A stretch of DNA of 64,000 bases from Flammeovirga pacifica (lineage in GTDB: Bacteria > Bacteroidota > Bacteroidia > Cytophagales > Flammeovirgaceae). This document shows positions 45,339 to 53,356 of the stretch, one piece after another (position 1 is the stretch's first letter; each line of letters starts with the position of its first letter). The stretch is from assembly GCF_000807855.2 (NCBI RefSeq), contig NZ_JRYR02000001.1, positions 1,090,565 through 1,154,564 on the forward strand, written 5' to 3'. The notes under the pieces are model-generated. The model was given only the letters and a program-made list of their open reading frames with translations, was not told where the DNA came from and ran no database searches. A program made the position numbers and the translations under genes.

Positions 45339-45509
45339 TTACTTGTGATTTTTGGATTTTTTTGAACAGTTACAATCTTTTTCCGGCTGAATTAATTGCT
45401 TGTTGATTTTACCAATTAATTCATAGACTTCATAAAAGGGACGTTGACCTAATACCTCAATAATTAGTTGCACTTCGTTTTCTGTAAACGAAAAAGAATT
45501 AGTTTTCAT
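45339..45509 (-). CDS. 56-residue protein leading the baseplate-J-like operon
   Basis: A short reading frame (MKTNSFSFTENEVQL onwards) of 56 residues. It is predicted mostly helical (FTENEVQLIIEVLGQRPFYE, then VYELIGKINKQLIQ) and ends in a basic, two-cysteine tail (DCNCSKKSKNHK). It lies 9 bases upstream of the baseplate-J-like gene on the same strand, and an exact -7 box (TATATTTG) sits about 34 bases before its ATG. Both facts support a real gene. I do not recognise a family; small helical proteins at such loci could be adaptors for the particle. Confidence 0.65.
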   Translation of the reverse strand: MKTNSFSFTENEVQLIIEVLGQRPFYEVYELIGKINKQLIQPEKDCNCSKKSKNHK

Positions 45510-45542
45510 AGTTAGATTAATTTGTTAAGCAATGTCGAAAAC

Positions 45543-45550
45543 CAAATATA
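45543..45550 (-). promoter_or_regulatory. -7 box of the baseplate-J-like operon
   Basis: TATATTTG on the minus strand (45550-45543) matches TAnnTTTG exactly, 34 bases before the ATG of the 56-residue gene. No TTG is seen at the usual upstream distance. Confidence 0.45.
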
Positions 45551-45693
45551 TTAAAGAAGATAGAATCGTTTTAAGTCTAAGTTGTTTGTTCTTTAATCTA
45601 TTCAGTAAGAATCGTGATGTAAAATTGAAAAAATAATAAGTAAGATCATAAAAAATTAATATTCAACATTTTGCACACCCAAAAAATTACATA

Positions 45694-45729
45694 AAAAAAG
45701 GCCTAAACATTAATGTTTAGGCCTTTTTT
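45694..45729. terminator. trxA terminator (bidirectional)
   Basis: A long palindrome with arm AAGGCCTAAACAT flanked by A and T runs lies just past the trxA stop codon. It also isolates the baseplate-J-like operon from trxA transcription. Confidence 0.88.
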
Positions 45730-45740
45730 CTGTGATTTAA

Positions 45741-46061
45741 TTACAGTTGTGCTGTGATTTTATCAGCGATTTCAGCTTTAGAACCTGCACCAATGTGCTT
45801 GTCTACTGCTTCACCGTTTTTAAATACCAACATTGTTGGAATAGAACGGATACCGAATTTAGCTGCTGCTTGCGGGTTAGCATCAACGTCTAACTTTCCG
45901 ATTACTGCATCTGTTAATTCTGTTGCCAATTCTTCAATAATTGGAGACATCATTAAACATGGTCCACACCATGTTGCCCAAAAGTCTACTAAAACTGGCT
46001 TATCTGATTTTAATACTACTTCGTCGAAGTTAGCATCTGTAATTTCTACTGCTTTTCCCAT
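45741..46061 (-). CDS. trxA: Thioredoxin
   Basis: A 106-residue thioredoxin, a cytoplasmic disulfide reductase. The active site is WATWCGPCLMMSP (Cys near 31 and 34), with the usual cis-proline in GIRSIPTMLVFKNG. The ATG at 46061 gives MGKAVEITD and the family length; the longer frame starts with TTG at 46088 inside the leader. It has its own promoter overlapping the end of the nitroreductase gene, so it can be made separately from it. Confidence 0.96.
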   Translation of the reverse strand: MGKAVEITDANFDEVVLKSDKPVLVDFWATWCGPCLMMSPIIEELATELTDAVIGKLDVDANPQAAAKFGIRSIPTMLVFKNGEAVDKHIGAGSKAEIADKITAQL

Positions 46062-46141
46062 AATGATATTTTTACTACATATGAACAAATTGTCATCTAT
46101 TCAACTATCTTAAATAACGTCACAGATTACATTTGGTTGCA

Positions 46142-46173
46142 CAAATGTAGTAAATTATCATTCATTTACCCAA
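46142..46173 (-). promoter_or_regulatory. Bacteroidota-type promoter for trxA
   Basis: On the minus strand TTG (46173-46171) is followed after 21 bases by TACATTTG (46149-46142), an exact -7 box. Expected transcription start near 46136, leader about 75 bases. The -33 part lies inside the 3' end of the nitroreductase gene. Confidence 0.7.
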
Positions 46174-46736
46174 GTAACTTTGTCAGATATATTATCTCTA
46201 TTACCAAGTTTTTCATTATTAGAAATAGTTCCAATATAAAATAAACCCATTAGCTCATCTTCAGAATTTAATCCAAAATATTCTTGAGATTGAGGAAATT
46301 TTATTAAACCACCTGTAGACCAATAACCTCCATAACCTTTAGCCGAAACTCCTAGTGCTAAATTTTGAACTGCACATGCTACGGCTAACATTTCTTCTTG
46401 CTTTGGAATTTTGGGGTTATCCCCCCTTTTCATGATGATGGCAATTACATAGTTTGACAGCAGTGGTAGTTTTTTTAATTTTTCATACCTCTTTTCTTCA
46501 AACAGTTCTTTTGGTGTATTATCCTTATACACTTCGCCTTGAACGTTAGAAAGTTGTTTCAAACCTTCTTCAGCAAAAACAACAAATCTCCAAGGTTGTG
46601 TTAAGCCATGGTTAGGAGCCCAATTGGCATCTTCTAAAATGTCTAAAATATCTTCTTTAGGTAAATGCTCTTGTGTATATTCTAATGGATAGAAAGACCT
46701 CCTATTTCTAATAATTTGTGAAATTTGTTTGTACAT
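46158..46736 (-). CDS. Nitroreductase family protein
   Basis: A 192-residue FMN-dependent oxidoreductase of the nitroreductase superfamily (YdjA-like size). The FMN site segments are IIRNRRSFYPLEY (Arg/Ser contacts near residues 11-14), WAPNHGLTQPWRFVVF, and ACAVQNLALGVSAKGYGGYWSTGG. It should use NAD(P)H to reduce nitro or quinone compounds; the natural substrate is unknown. A weak -7 box (TATTTTTG, minus strand 46766-46759) lies just upstream. trxA is next on the same strand but has its own promoter. Confidence 0.9.
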   Translation of the reverse strand: MYKQISQIIRNRRSFYPLEYTQEHLPKEDILDILEDANWAPNHGLTQPWRFVVFAEEGLKQLSNVQGEVYKDNTPKELFEEKRYEKLKKLPLLSNYVIAIIMKRGDNPKIPKQEEMLAVACAVQNLALGVSAKGYGGYWSTGGLIKFPQSQEYFGLNSEDELMGLFYIGTISNNEKLGNRDNISDKVTWVNE

Positions 46737-46821
46737 AGTGTTATTAAATTTTATTATCCAAAAATAAATAAGTTGAATAAATTTTTCCGAAAATAAACTT
46801 ATTATTTACAACAAGTTCATA

Positions 46822-46829
46822 TACATTTG
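46822..46829 (+). promoter_or_regulatory. -7 box of the proline dehydrogenase gene
   Basis: TACATTTG matches TAnnTTTG exactly, 65 bases before the start codon. No TTG is found at the usual -33 distance. Confidence 0.4.
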
Positions 46830-46893
46830 TGTTATATTAAGGTTAAACCCACCTTTCTAATTACTAACTCACATATAAACATAAATTATAACT

Positions 46894-48072
46894 ATGGTTG
46901 ACACAAACACAGTTAATTTTCAAGATACGAAAACTGCCTTTGAGTGGAGAAATGACATTGAATTAAAACAAACTTATGCCCTATTTGCTATGATGGGATC
47001 TCCCAGTTTAGTAAAAGTTGGGACGGCTTGTTTAAATTTTGCATTTAATATTAACTTACCAATTAAATCTTTAGTTAAAGAAACACTATTCAAACAATTT
47101 TGTGGTGGTGAAACTATTGAAGATAGTACCCAAACTATTGGATTACTAGGTAAGTACAGTATTGGATCAATTCTAGACTACTCAGTGGAAGGGGCAGAAA
47201 CAGATGAAAGTTTTGATCATACAGTGGCTGAAATAATTCAAACCATTGAAAAATCAGCAGAGGATAATAATATTCCTTTTTCAGTATTTAAACTAACTGG
47301 TATTGCCAAAATAAGTTTATTAGAAAAAATTAATGATGGAATTACGTTATCTGTAGAAGAAAAAGATCAATGGGAAAAAGTGGTTCAAAGAGTTGAATTA
47401 CTTTGTAAAACCGCTTTCGAGAAAGATGTTCGAATTTTTATTGATGCAGAAGAAACATGGATGCAAGGTCCTGTAGACCAATTAGCCCTTGATATGATGC
47501 GTAAATACAACAAAGATAAAGCTATTGTTTACAATACTTATCAAATGTATTTACACGCAAAATTAAAACAGCTAAAAAATGATCTTGACATTGCTCAAAA
47601 AGACGGTTTTATCTTAGGGGTAAAATTAGTTCGTGGTGCATACATGGAAAAAGAAGCAGAAAGAGCGGAGAAGTTGAACTATATTAATCCTGTTCAACCG
47701 TCAAAAGAAGCAACAGATAAAGATTACGACAGTGCACTTGAGTTCATAATGGAAAATCATAATGCTTTTGCTCTATGTGCAGGTTCTCATAATGAACAAT
47801 CAAACCATCTTTTAGTCGAGTTATTAAATAGATATGGAATAAAGGAGAATCATCCAAATTTCTTTTTTGCTCAGTTATTTGGAATGAGTGATCATATTTC
47901 TTTTAACCTTTCAAAAAGTGGTTACAATGTCGCTAAATATCTTCCTTATGGTCCTGTAAAAGAAGCATTACCCTACCTCTTTAGAAGAGCTGAAGAAAAT
48001 ACTTCTGTTGCAGGTCAAGCAAGTAGAGAATTAACTCTTGTAGGAGAAGAAATTGCAAGAAGACGAAAATAA
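46894..48072 (+). CDS. putA: Proline dehydrogenase
   Basis: A 392-residue FAD-linked proline dehydrogenase of the single-domain type, which oxidises proline to pyrroline-5-carboxylate. The barrel shows FKLTGIAKISLLEKI, VRIFIDAEETWMQG, VYNTYQMYLHA, GVKLVRGAYMEKE (Arg in the active site) and the closing signature YLPYGPVKEALPYLFRRAEEN, where the two arginines bind the substrate carboxylate. The pyrroline-5-carboxylate dehydrogenase is not fused and not adjacent. It is monocistronic. Confidence 0.94.
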   Translation: MVDTNTVNFQDTKTAFEWRNDIELKQTYALFAMMGSPSLVKVGTACLNFAFNINLPIKSLVKETLFKQFCGGETIEDSTQTIGLLGKYSIGSILDYSVEGAETDESFDHTVAEIIQTIEKSAEDNNIPFSVFKLTGIAKISLLEKINDGITLSVEEKDQWEKVVQRVELLCKTAFEKDVRIFIDAEETWMQGPVDQLALDMMRKYNKDKAIVYNTYQMYLHAKLKQLKNDLDIAQKDGFILGVKLVRGAYMEKEAERAEKLNYINPVQPSKEATDKDYDSALEFIMENHNAFALCAGSHNEQSNHLLVELLNRYGIKENHPNFFFAQLFGMSDHISFNLSKSGYNVAKYLPYGPVKEALPYLFRRAEENTSVAGQASRELTLVGEEIARRRK

Positions 48073-48095
48073 ATTATACATTATTTCATTCTTAT

Positions 48096-48140
48096 AAAAC
48101 TCATTTATTCATCATTTGATGATAAATGAGTTTTATTTTT
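48096..48140 (+). terminator. Terminator after proline dehydrogenase
   Basis: A 12-bp outer stem (48096-48107 with 48123-48134, arm AAAACTCATTTA) is continued by an inner TCATCA/TGATGA stem and followed by a T-rich run. Confidence 0.85.
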
Positions 48141-48223
48141 TATGGAATTGTACTATAAATAACAAAAATATTTATAAATTGGAATCAAATAAACTACTAT
48201 AAATTAATCTTATACGAAATACA

Positions 48224-48373
48224 ATGAAAGCAAGACTGTTATTTTTTGTAATAGGCTTATTCTTTTTAGTTGGTGTACATCATTATTTAACTGAAAAACA
48301 AGAAGTCTCAAATAAGGAAGCCAAAATAAATTATTCTAGTACTTATAAGAGTAATCAAAGTACCGTTGAATAA
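48224..48373 (+). CDS. Putative 49-residue single-pass membrane protein
   Basis: A short frame beginning MKARLLFFVIGLFFLVGVHH, with a hydrophobic helix at residues 4-20 and a polar tail of about 27 residues rich in Lys, Ser and Asn. The design suits a small anchored or secreted peptide. It starts 151 bases after the proline dehydrogenase stop, past the terminator, and ends 2 bases before the convergent permease gene. No family is recognised and no strong promoter is seen, so it may not be real. Confidence 0.4.
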   Translation: MKARLLFFVIGLFFLVGVHHYLTEKQEVSNKEAKINYSSTYKSNQSTVE

Positions 48374-48375
48374 CA

Positions 48376-50901
48376 CTATTCATCCCTAAGTACTGTAAGA
48401 GGACTTACTCTTGTAATATTTCTCATATAGATAATTCCAACTAGAATAGTCAAGACAACTATTGCTAATGTTATTACAATGCTTTCTGATAAAGCAATGT
48501 AAAATGGTATATCAAATACGAAATAGGCTAATAGCCAGCTTCCTATCCATCCGAGTAGCATACCAGTAATAGAAGATAATAAGCCGATGAAACTATATTC
48601 AACTAAGCTTATTATGATCAAATTTTTTCTCTTTGCACCCAAACTTCTTAAAATACCTGCATCATTTTTACGTTGGTATTTACTAATTGACAAACTACTC
48701 CACAAAACGAGGAACCCTGAGAAAATGCATATTCCTCCTAGCCACTGAAATACAAAACTCACTCTATCTAGAATATCATTTATAGATTGAAAGATAACTG
48801 CTAAATCTATGGTAGAAATATTTGGAAAAGACTTCAACACTTTCGATTGAATGATACTCACTTTTTTCTTATTTTTCACATTGGCTCCTATCACATGAAA
48901 TGCCGGAGCAGCTTCTAACACACCTGCAGGAAATAAAACTACAAAGTTAGCTTCCATACGAGCAAAATCTACTTCTCGAATATGGTTAATGTAAGTCTTC
49001 ATTTTAAAACCTTGTACATCAAATATTAAAGTATCTCCTAATGTAAGTCCAGCTGATTCTAAATAAGAATTGGAAATCGATATAGGAATTACCTCATTTA
49101 TTGAAGCTTGACCAATCCATTCACCCTCAAAGGTCTTTTCATTTTCTTTTAAATGATCACGGTAGGTTACACGATATTCTCTATCGAAAACCCATCGTTT
49201 AATTTTTCTTGTAGAATCGCTTAAAGCTTCCTTCTTTTCTTGATTATTAAGTGAAATCAAGTTCATTGTAACCACTGCTGCATCTTGTTCTACTGTAACA
49301 GAATCTTTACTTAACAAATGAGACAATTGCTCGACTTGATTTTTTTGTACATCATAAAAAATAAGGTTTGTATCTCCTTCCTTACCTACATTTTGTACTT
49401 TATCAATCAGAATTCCACGAATAGATACCATACAAATAATTAAGAAAACCCCTAATCCTATGGTAATACCAAGGATTAAAGTTTGATTGTTGGGGCGGAA
49501 CAATTGAGATAATCCAAATTTAAAATTAAAGGATAGATGAGATATTCTTGTATTCTTTAAAAAAGTAATAAATAGCTTACTAATTAAGGCTAGTAAAGCG
49601 ATTACAATAATAATGACCGATAAAAAGAGAATTGCCTTAATTACATCATCTAACTGCCAATAGGCAAAACCAAAGATAAATACTCCAATTAAGATACTCA
49701 GTATTACTTTTTGCACTAAGTTTTTGGTGTTTTGAAGTTGGTTTAAATTCCTTAATACAAACACAGGAGTAACATTAAGTATTTGTAATAATGGATACCA
49801 TCCAAATAAAACAGAGATCACAACACTTAATAATACCCCATAAATACATGCTGATAAAGAAAAATCATTACTGACATCTACCATCAGTAAATCTGAAAAC
49901 AAAATTGGAAAATATAGTTGAAGTGCAGAACCTATTATTGCTCCAATAATTCCACCTACTAAGCCAAGAAATCTTATTTGTAAAGAATAAATTAAAAAAG
50001 CTTCTCTAGTAGTTGCTCCTAAACATCTTAAAATTGCTACTGATTTCAATTTACCTTTGATATAAATAAATATACCACTAGAAACCCCTAAGCAGCCTAA
50101 TAGTAAGGAAACAAAGGCAACTAATTTTAAAAAGGAATCGATATCATTAAAAAATCGTCCTATACGAGCTGTATTGTTTTCTGTAGTGGCCACACGAATT
50201 TTATTATTTTCGAGTAGCTTATCTTTAGATGACAAAAATGACTGAATATCAAAGTCTTGAGGATATTTAAAGAAATAACGATAATTTACTCTGCTACCTC
50301 TTTGAATTAATGCAGTTTCATTCAAATATTTGAAAGGGAAATATACAATAGGCACTGTAGCAGCCATAATACTACTTTGTCCAACCCCTTTGGTGATTGT
50401 ACCTGCTACTTCAAATTTAGTTTGACCAAATTGTATGGAATCACCTACTTTAGCTTGTAACTGATACAATACCATACTATCAACTAAAACAATTTTCTCC
50501 TCATTTTCCCATCTTGACCAAGCATTTTGTGGTGAAACCTGCAACTTTCCGTAATAAGGAAAACCTAATTCTAAAGCTCTTAAGTCAACTAATCTATTTT
50601 TATCTGTATTTTCATTATAAGCTATTGATGCAAAATTAAATTGCTTAGTATACTGGCTTTCAAGGGTATCAAAATTAATTAAAATAGAATCATTAATAAG
50701 GTAATTAGTTCTAACTTCAAGGTCAGCACCTAATATTTCTTTCGATTGATTATCAAGGTCTTTTTTTACATTTTCTGAAAAAGTCATCATTGCAACCAAA
50801 CTTGCAATACCTACAATTATAGAGGTAATAAATGGGCCAATTTTAGAAATACTTTGTTTAAGATCTCTATATGCATTGTTTACAACAAATTTTATCCTCA
50901 T
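48376..50901 (-). CDS. FtsX-like ABC transporter permease (YbbP type)
   Basis: An 841-residue permease with two FtsX units. Transmembrane helices are visible near residue 25-45, three around 255-370, a central pair near 395-440, one at 470-490 and three near 725-830, with large periplasmic domains between. The C-terminal motif SPLTVLR and the repeated LRCLGATTREAFL and LRSLGAKRKNLI loops are typical of the YbbP/MacB superfamily. Such permeases need an ATPase of the LolD/YbbA type; none is adjacent, so the partner must be encoded elsewhere. The cargo (lipid, lipoprotein or peptide) cannot be inferred. Confidence 0.88.
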   Translation of the reverse strand: MRIKFVVNNAYRDLKQSISKIGPFITSIIVGIASLVAMMTFSENVKKDLDNQSKEILGADLEVRTNYLINDSILINFDTLESQYTKQFNFASIAYNENTDKNRLVDLRALELGFPYYGKLQVSPQNAWSRWENEEKIVLVDSMVLYQLQAKVGDSIQFGQTKFEVAGTITKGVGQSSIMAATVPIVYFPFKYLNETALIQRGSRVNYRYFFKYPQDFDIQSFLSSKDKLLENNKIRVATTENNTARIGRFFNDIDSFLKLVAFVSLLLGCLGVSSGIFIYIKGKLKSVAILRCLGATTREAFLIYSLQIRFLGLVGGIIGAIIGSALQLYFPILFSDLLMVDVSNDFSLSACIYGVLLSVVISVLFGWYPLLQILNVTPVFVLRNLNQLQNTKNLVQKVILSILIGVFIFGFAYWQLDDVIKAILFLSVIIIVIALLALISKLFITFLKNTRISHLSFNFKFGLSQLFRPNNQTLILGITIGLGVFLIICMVSIRGILIDKVQNVGKEGDTNLIFYDVQKNQVEQLSHLLSKDSVTVEQDAAVVTMNLISLNNQEKKEALSDSTRKIKRWVFDREYRVTYRDHLKENEKTFEGEWIGQASINEVIPISISNSYLESAGLTLGDTLIFDVQGFKMKTYINHIREVDFARMEANFVVLFPAGVLEAAPAFHVIGANVKNKKKVSIIQSKVLKSFPNISTIDLAVIFQSINDILDRVSFVFQWLGGICIFSGFLVLWSSLSISKYQRKNDAGILRSLGAKRKNLIIISLVEYSFIGLLSSITGMLLGWIGSWLLAYFVFDIPFYIALSESIVITLAIVVLTILVGIIYMRNITRVSPLTVLRDE

Positions 50902-50934
50902 AATTCTTTAATGAACTATTATAAGTTCACTTTG

Positions 50935-50968
50935 TTTGTTTATAATCTCGTAAATAATTTTAACTTTA
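50935..50968 (+). promoter_or_regulatory. Possible promoter of the CLC-family gene
   Basis: TTTG (50935-50938), 22 bases, then TAACTTTA (50961-50968), matching TAnnTTTG at 7 of 8 positions, 35 bases before the start codon. Confidence 0.4.
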
Positions 50969-51003
50969 CTTGTTAAGTTCATTATCTAAATTAAATAACT
51001 TTT

Positions 51004-52437
51004 ATGGCATTTTTAGGTTATACCCATGATCAATTTCCAAAGTGGGTAAAAAAAGTCGAACAATTCCCAGTATTACTTTACATTTTAAAATGGGTTCTTA
51101 TTGGAACTTTAGTTGGTGGGTTAACCGGCATAGGTTCTGCTTTATTTTTATGGGGACTACATTGGGCTACTTCATGGAGAGGTGATCATCAATGGATAAT
51201 TTTTGCTTTACCAATAGGTGGTTTCTTAATAGGTGCTTGTTATTATTATTTAGGACAAAATGTAGTGAAGGGTAACAATCAGTTATTGGATGAAATCACT
51301 CGTCCAAATAAGATTATACCATTAAAAATGGCCCCTCTAGTTACAATAGCAACTATTGCCACTCATCTTTTTGGTGGATCTGCAGGACGAGAGGGTACAG
51401 CTGTTCAAATGGGTGGAGCCATTGCTGATCAGTTTACTAAAATCTTTAAACTCGATAAATATGACAGAAAGATTCTTATCATTTCTGGTATTGCAGCTGG
51501 TTTTTCATCGGTATTTGGTACTCCTTTAGCAGGTGCTATTTTTGGTCTTGAAGTTTACATCATAGGTAGAATGCGTTATGAAGCTATCTTTCCTAGTTTT
51601 TTTACTGCAATTGTTGCCAACTATGCTACACATCACTTAGGACATGAATTAGGTATTCATCATACCGATTACTTCGCATTGTTCTTTGATGGAATCACTA
51701 TTCCTGAAATGACCATACAAAATTTATTAATATGTGTGACGGCTGGTGTTGCATTTGGTTTAACAGGTATGTTATTCTCAAAAGCTAATCATTTTTGGGG
51801 CAATTTATTTAAATCAAACATAAAATATGCTCCTGCCCGACCTATGATTGGCGGTGTAGTTTTAGCTATTGCCATTGTGTTGTTGAATATAAATCATGGT
51901 TTTGATTATGCGAACTATGATATGAAATACTTCGGTTTAGGTGTTCCTGTTATTAAAGAATCATTTACTGTACAAATGCATTGGTATGATTTCTTGATGA
52001 AGACATTAACAACATCATTTACCTTAGGCGCTGGCTTTAAAGGTGGAGAGGTTACTCCTTTATTCTATATCGGATCCACATTAGGTAGTTATTTATCTAC
52101 TTTTGATTTCTACAATGCTATACCAGTTGCATTACTTGCAGGTATGGGGTTTGTTGGTGTTTTTAGTGGTGCTACAAATACTCCAATGGCATGTACCGTA
52201 ATGGGTATCGAATTATTTGGGCATGAATCGGCAGTATTTATTGCCGTGGCTTGTATTACTGCTTATATGTTCTCAGGACATACTAGTATATATAGTTCTC
52301 AAATCTTAGGTAGTCCTAAACATGTCGGACAAGAAAACGAAAAAGGAAATACGTTATCTGAAATTGAAGTGATTAGAGAGAATGAAAAAAAACATATTGA
52401 AAATCACCACAAAAAAGATCAGGATAAAAAACAATAA
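51004..52437 (+). CDS. CLC-family anion transporter, possibly of the fluoride-exporting type
   Basis: A 477-residue CLC protein with the expected helices. The gating-glutamate motif is GGSAGREGTAVQMGG (Glu near residue 131), i.e. GREGT rather than the GREGP of chloride transporters. The region corresponding to the selectivity GSGIP motif reads KGNNQLLDEI, without the chloride-coordinating serine. As I recall, both changes mark the fluoride/proton antiporter clade (CLC-F). Other CLC segments are GFKGGEVTPLFYIGSTLG and VFSGATNTPMACTVMGIE. The C-terminal 35 residues are charged and cytoplasmic. There is no fluoride riboswitch upstream, so the ion preference is uncertain; the CLC fold is firm. 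Confidence 0.88.
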   Translation: MAFLGYTHDQFPKWVKKVEQFPVLLYILKWVLIGTLVGGLTGIGSALFLWGLHWATSWRGDHQWIIFALPIGGFLIGACYYYLGQNVVKGNNQLLDEITRPNKIIPLKMAPLVTIATIATHLFGGSAGREGTAVQMGGAIADQFTKIFKLDKYDRKILIISGIAAGFSSVFGTPLAGAIFGLEVYIIGRMRYEAIFPSFFTAIVANYATHHLGHELGIHHTDYFALFFDGITIPEMTIQNLLICVTAGVAFGLTGMLFSKANHFWGNLFKSNIKYAPARPMIGGVVLAIAIVLLNINHGFDYANYDMKYFGLGVPVIKESFTVQMHWYDFLMKTLTTSFTLGAGFKGGEVTPLFYIGSTLGSYLSTFDFYNAIPVALLAGMGFVGVFSGATNTPMACTVMGIELFGHESAVFIAVACITAYMFSGHTSIYSSQILGSPKHVGQENEKGNTLSEIEVIRENEKKHIENHHKKDQDKKQ

Positions 52438-52475
52438 ATTTTAGAGCTATTCTTTTCATTGAAAAGTTGACAATA

Positions 52476-52510
52476 AAAAAGGGATTGAATTTAATTTTCA
52501 ATCCCTTTTT
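52476..52510. terminator. Bidirectional terminator between the CLC gene and msrBA
   Basis: A 14-bp perfect stem (arm AAAAAGGGATTGAA, 52476-52489 with 52497-52510) with A and T runs on both sides, located between the convergent genes. Confidence 0.85.
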
Positions 52511-52511
52511 C

Positions 52512-53354
52512 TTAGAATTTTTTTTCATAAATATGACAATAAGGCTTGCCTGCTGTCTTTTCATAATAGTCTTGATGAAAATCCTCTGCTATATAAAAGG
52601 TGGTTGCTTCTGTTACTTTTGTAACTACATCCACTCCTTTTGCCTTTAGTTGAGCGATTAAAATGAATGCTGTACTTTTTTGGTTTTCGTCTAAGAAAAA
52701 TATCTCTGAACGATATTGAGTTCCAATATCTGGCCCTTGTTTATTTAGTTGAGTTGGATCGTGAGTTTCAAAAAATAATTTAGCCAACGATTCATAGCTT
52801 ATTCGGTTTGCATCAAATACTACTCTACAAGCTTCTGCATGTCCTGTTTTTCCTGAACATACCTCTTCGTAAGTTGGGTTTTCATTTACTCCTCCTATAT
52901 AGCCTACCTCACATGAAATCACACCTTTAGTTCTCAAAAAATAATATTCTGTTCCCCAAAAGCATCCGGAAGCAAAAATGGCTGTAGATAATTTTTCAGC
53001 TTTTTTCGCCTCAAAATTCAAAGAAACGGAATTCACACAGTGACGTACATTTTTTGAGGTAAAACCCTCACCTTTAAAAACATGTCCGAGATGACCATCA
53101 CAATTACTACAAAGAATTTCTATTCTCTGTCCATCCTCATCTTCCACCTTTTTTATTGCTCCTTCTATTTCATCATCAAAAGCAGGCCAACCACAATCAG
53201 CATTAAATTTATCTTTAGAATTATACAATGGAGCATCACACCTTTTACAAGTGTAAACTCCATCCTCGGAATGATAATAGTATTTACCTGTATATGGTTG
53301 TTCTGTACCCTTGTTCTTGATCACCCATTCCTCAAAAGGAGTTAATTTATTCAT
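52512..53354 (-). CDS. msrBA: Fused methionine sulfoxide reductase MsrB-MsrA
   Basis: A 280-residue bifunctional repair enzyme. Residues 1-115 are MsrB, which reduces the R-sulfoxide: zinc cysteines in YTCKRCDAP and CSNCDGHLGHVF, catalytic Cys in RHCVNSVSLNF (near 107). Residues 122-280 are MsrA for the S-sulfoxide: catalytic Cys in ASGCFWGTEYYF (near 129), then TGHAEACRVVFD, THDPTQLNKQGPDIGTQYRS and the C-terminal DFHQDYYEKTAGKPYC. The B-then-A order is the less common one. No signal peptide, so it acts in the cytoplasm. It starts 2 bases after the ACT-domain gene, indicating cotranscription. Confidence 0.95.
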   Translation of the reverse strand: MNKLTPFEEWVIKNKGTEQPYTGKYYYHSEDGVYTCKRCDAPLYNSKDKFNADCGWPAFDDEIEGAIKKVEDEDGQRIEILCSNCDGHLGHVFKGEGFTSKNVRHCVNSVSLNFEAKKAEKLSTAIFASGCFWGTEYYFLRTKGVISCEVGYIGGVNENPTYEEVCSGKTGHAEACRVVFDANRISYESLAKLFFETHDPTQLNKQGPDIGTQYRSEIFFLDENQKSTAFILIAQLKAKGVDVVTKVTEATTFYIAEDFHQDYYEKTAGKPYCHIYEKKF

Positions 53355-53356
53355 AA

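Noticed and set aside
40351-45509. Prophage or complete contractile injection cluster
   Set aside because: Only a baseplate-J-like protein is present; no sheath, tube, portal, capsid, integrase or attachment repeats were seen.
50902-51003. Fluoride riboswitch before the CLC-family gene
   Set aside because: None of the conserved GGxGATGG or pseudoknot elements is present in the 100-bp leader.
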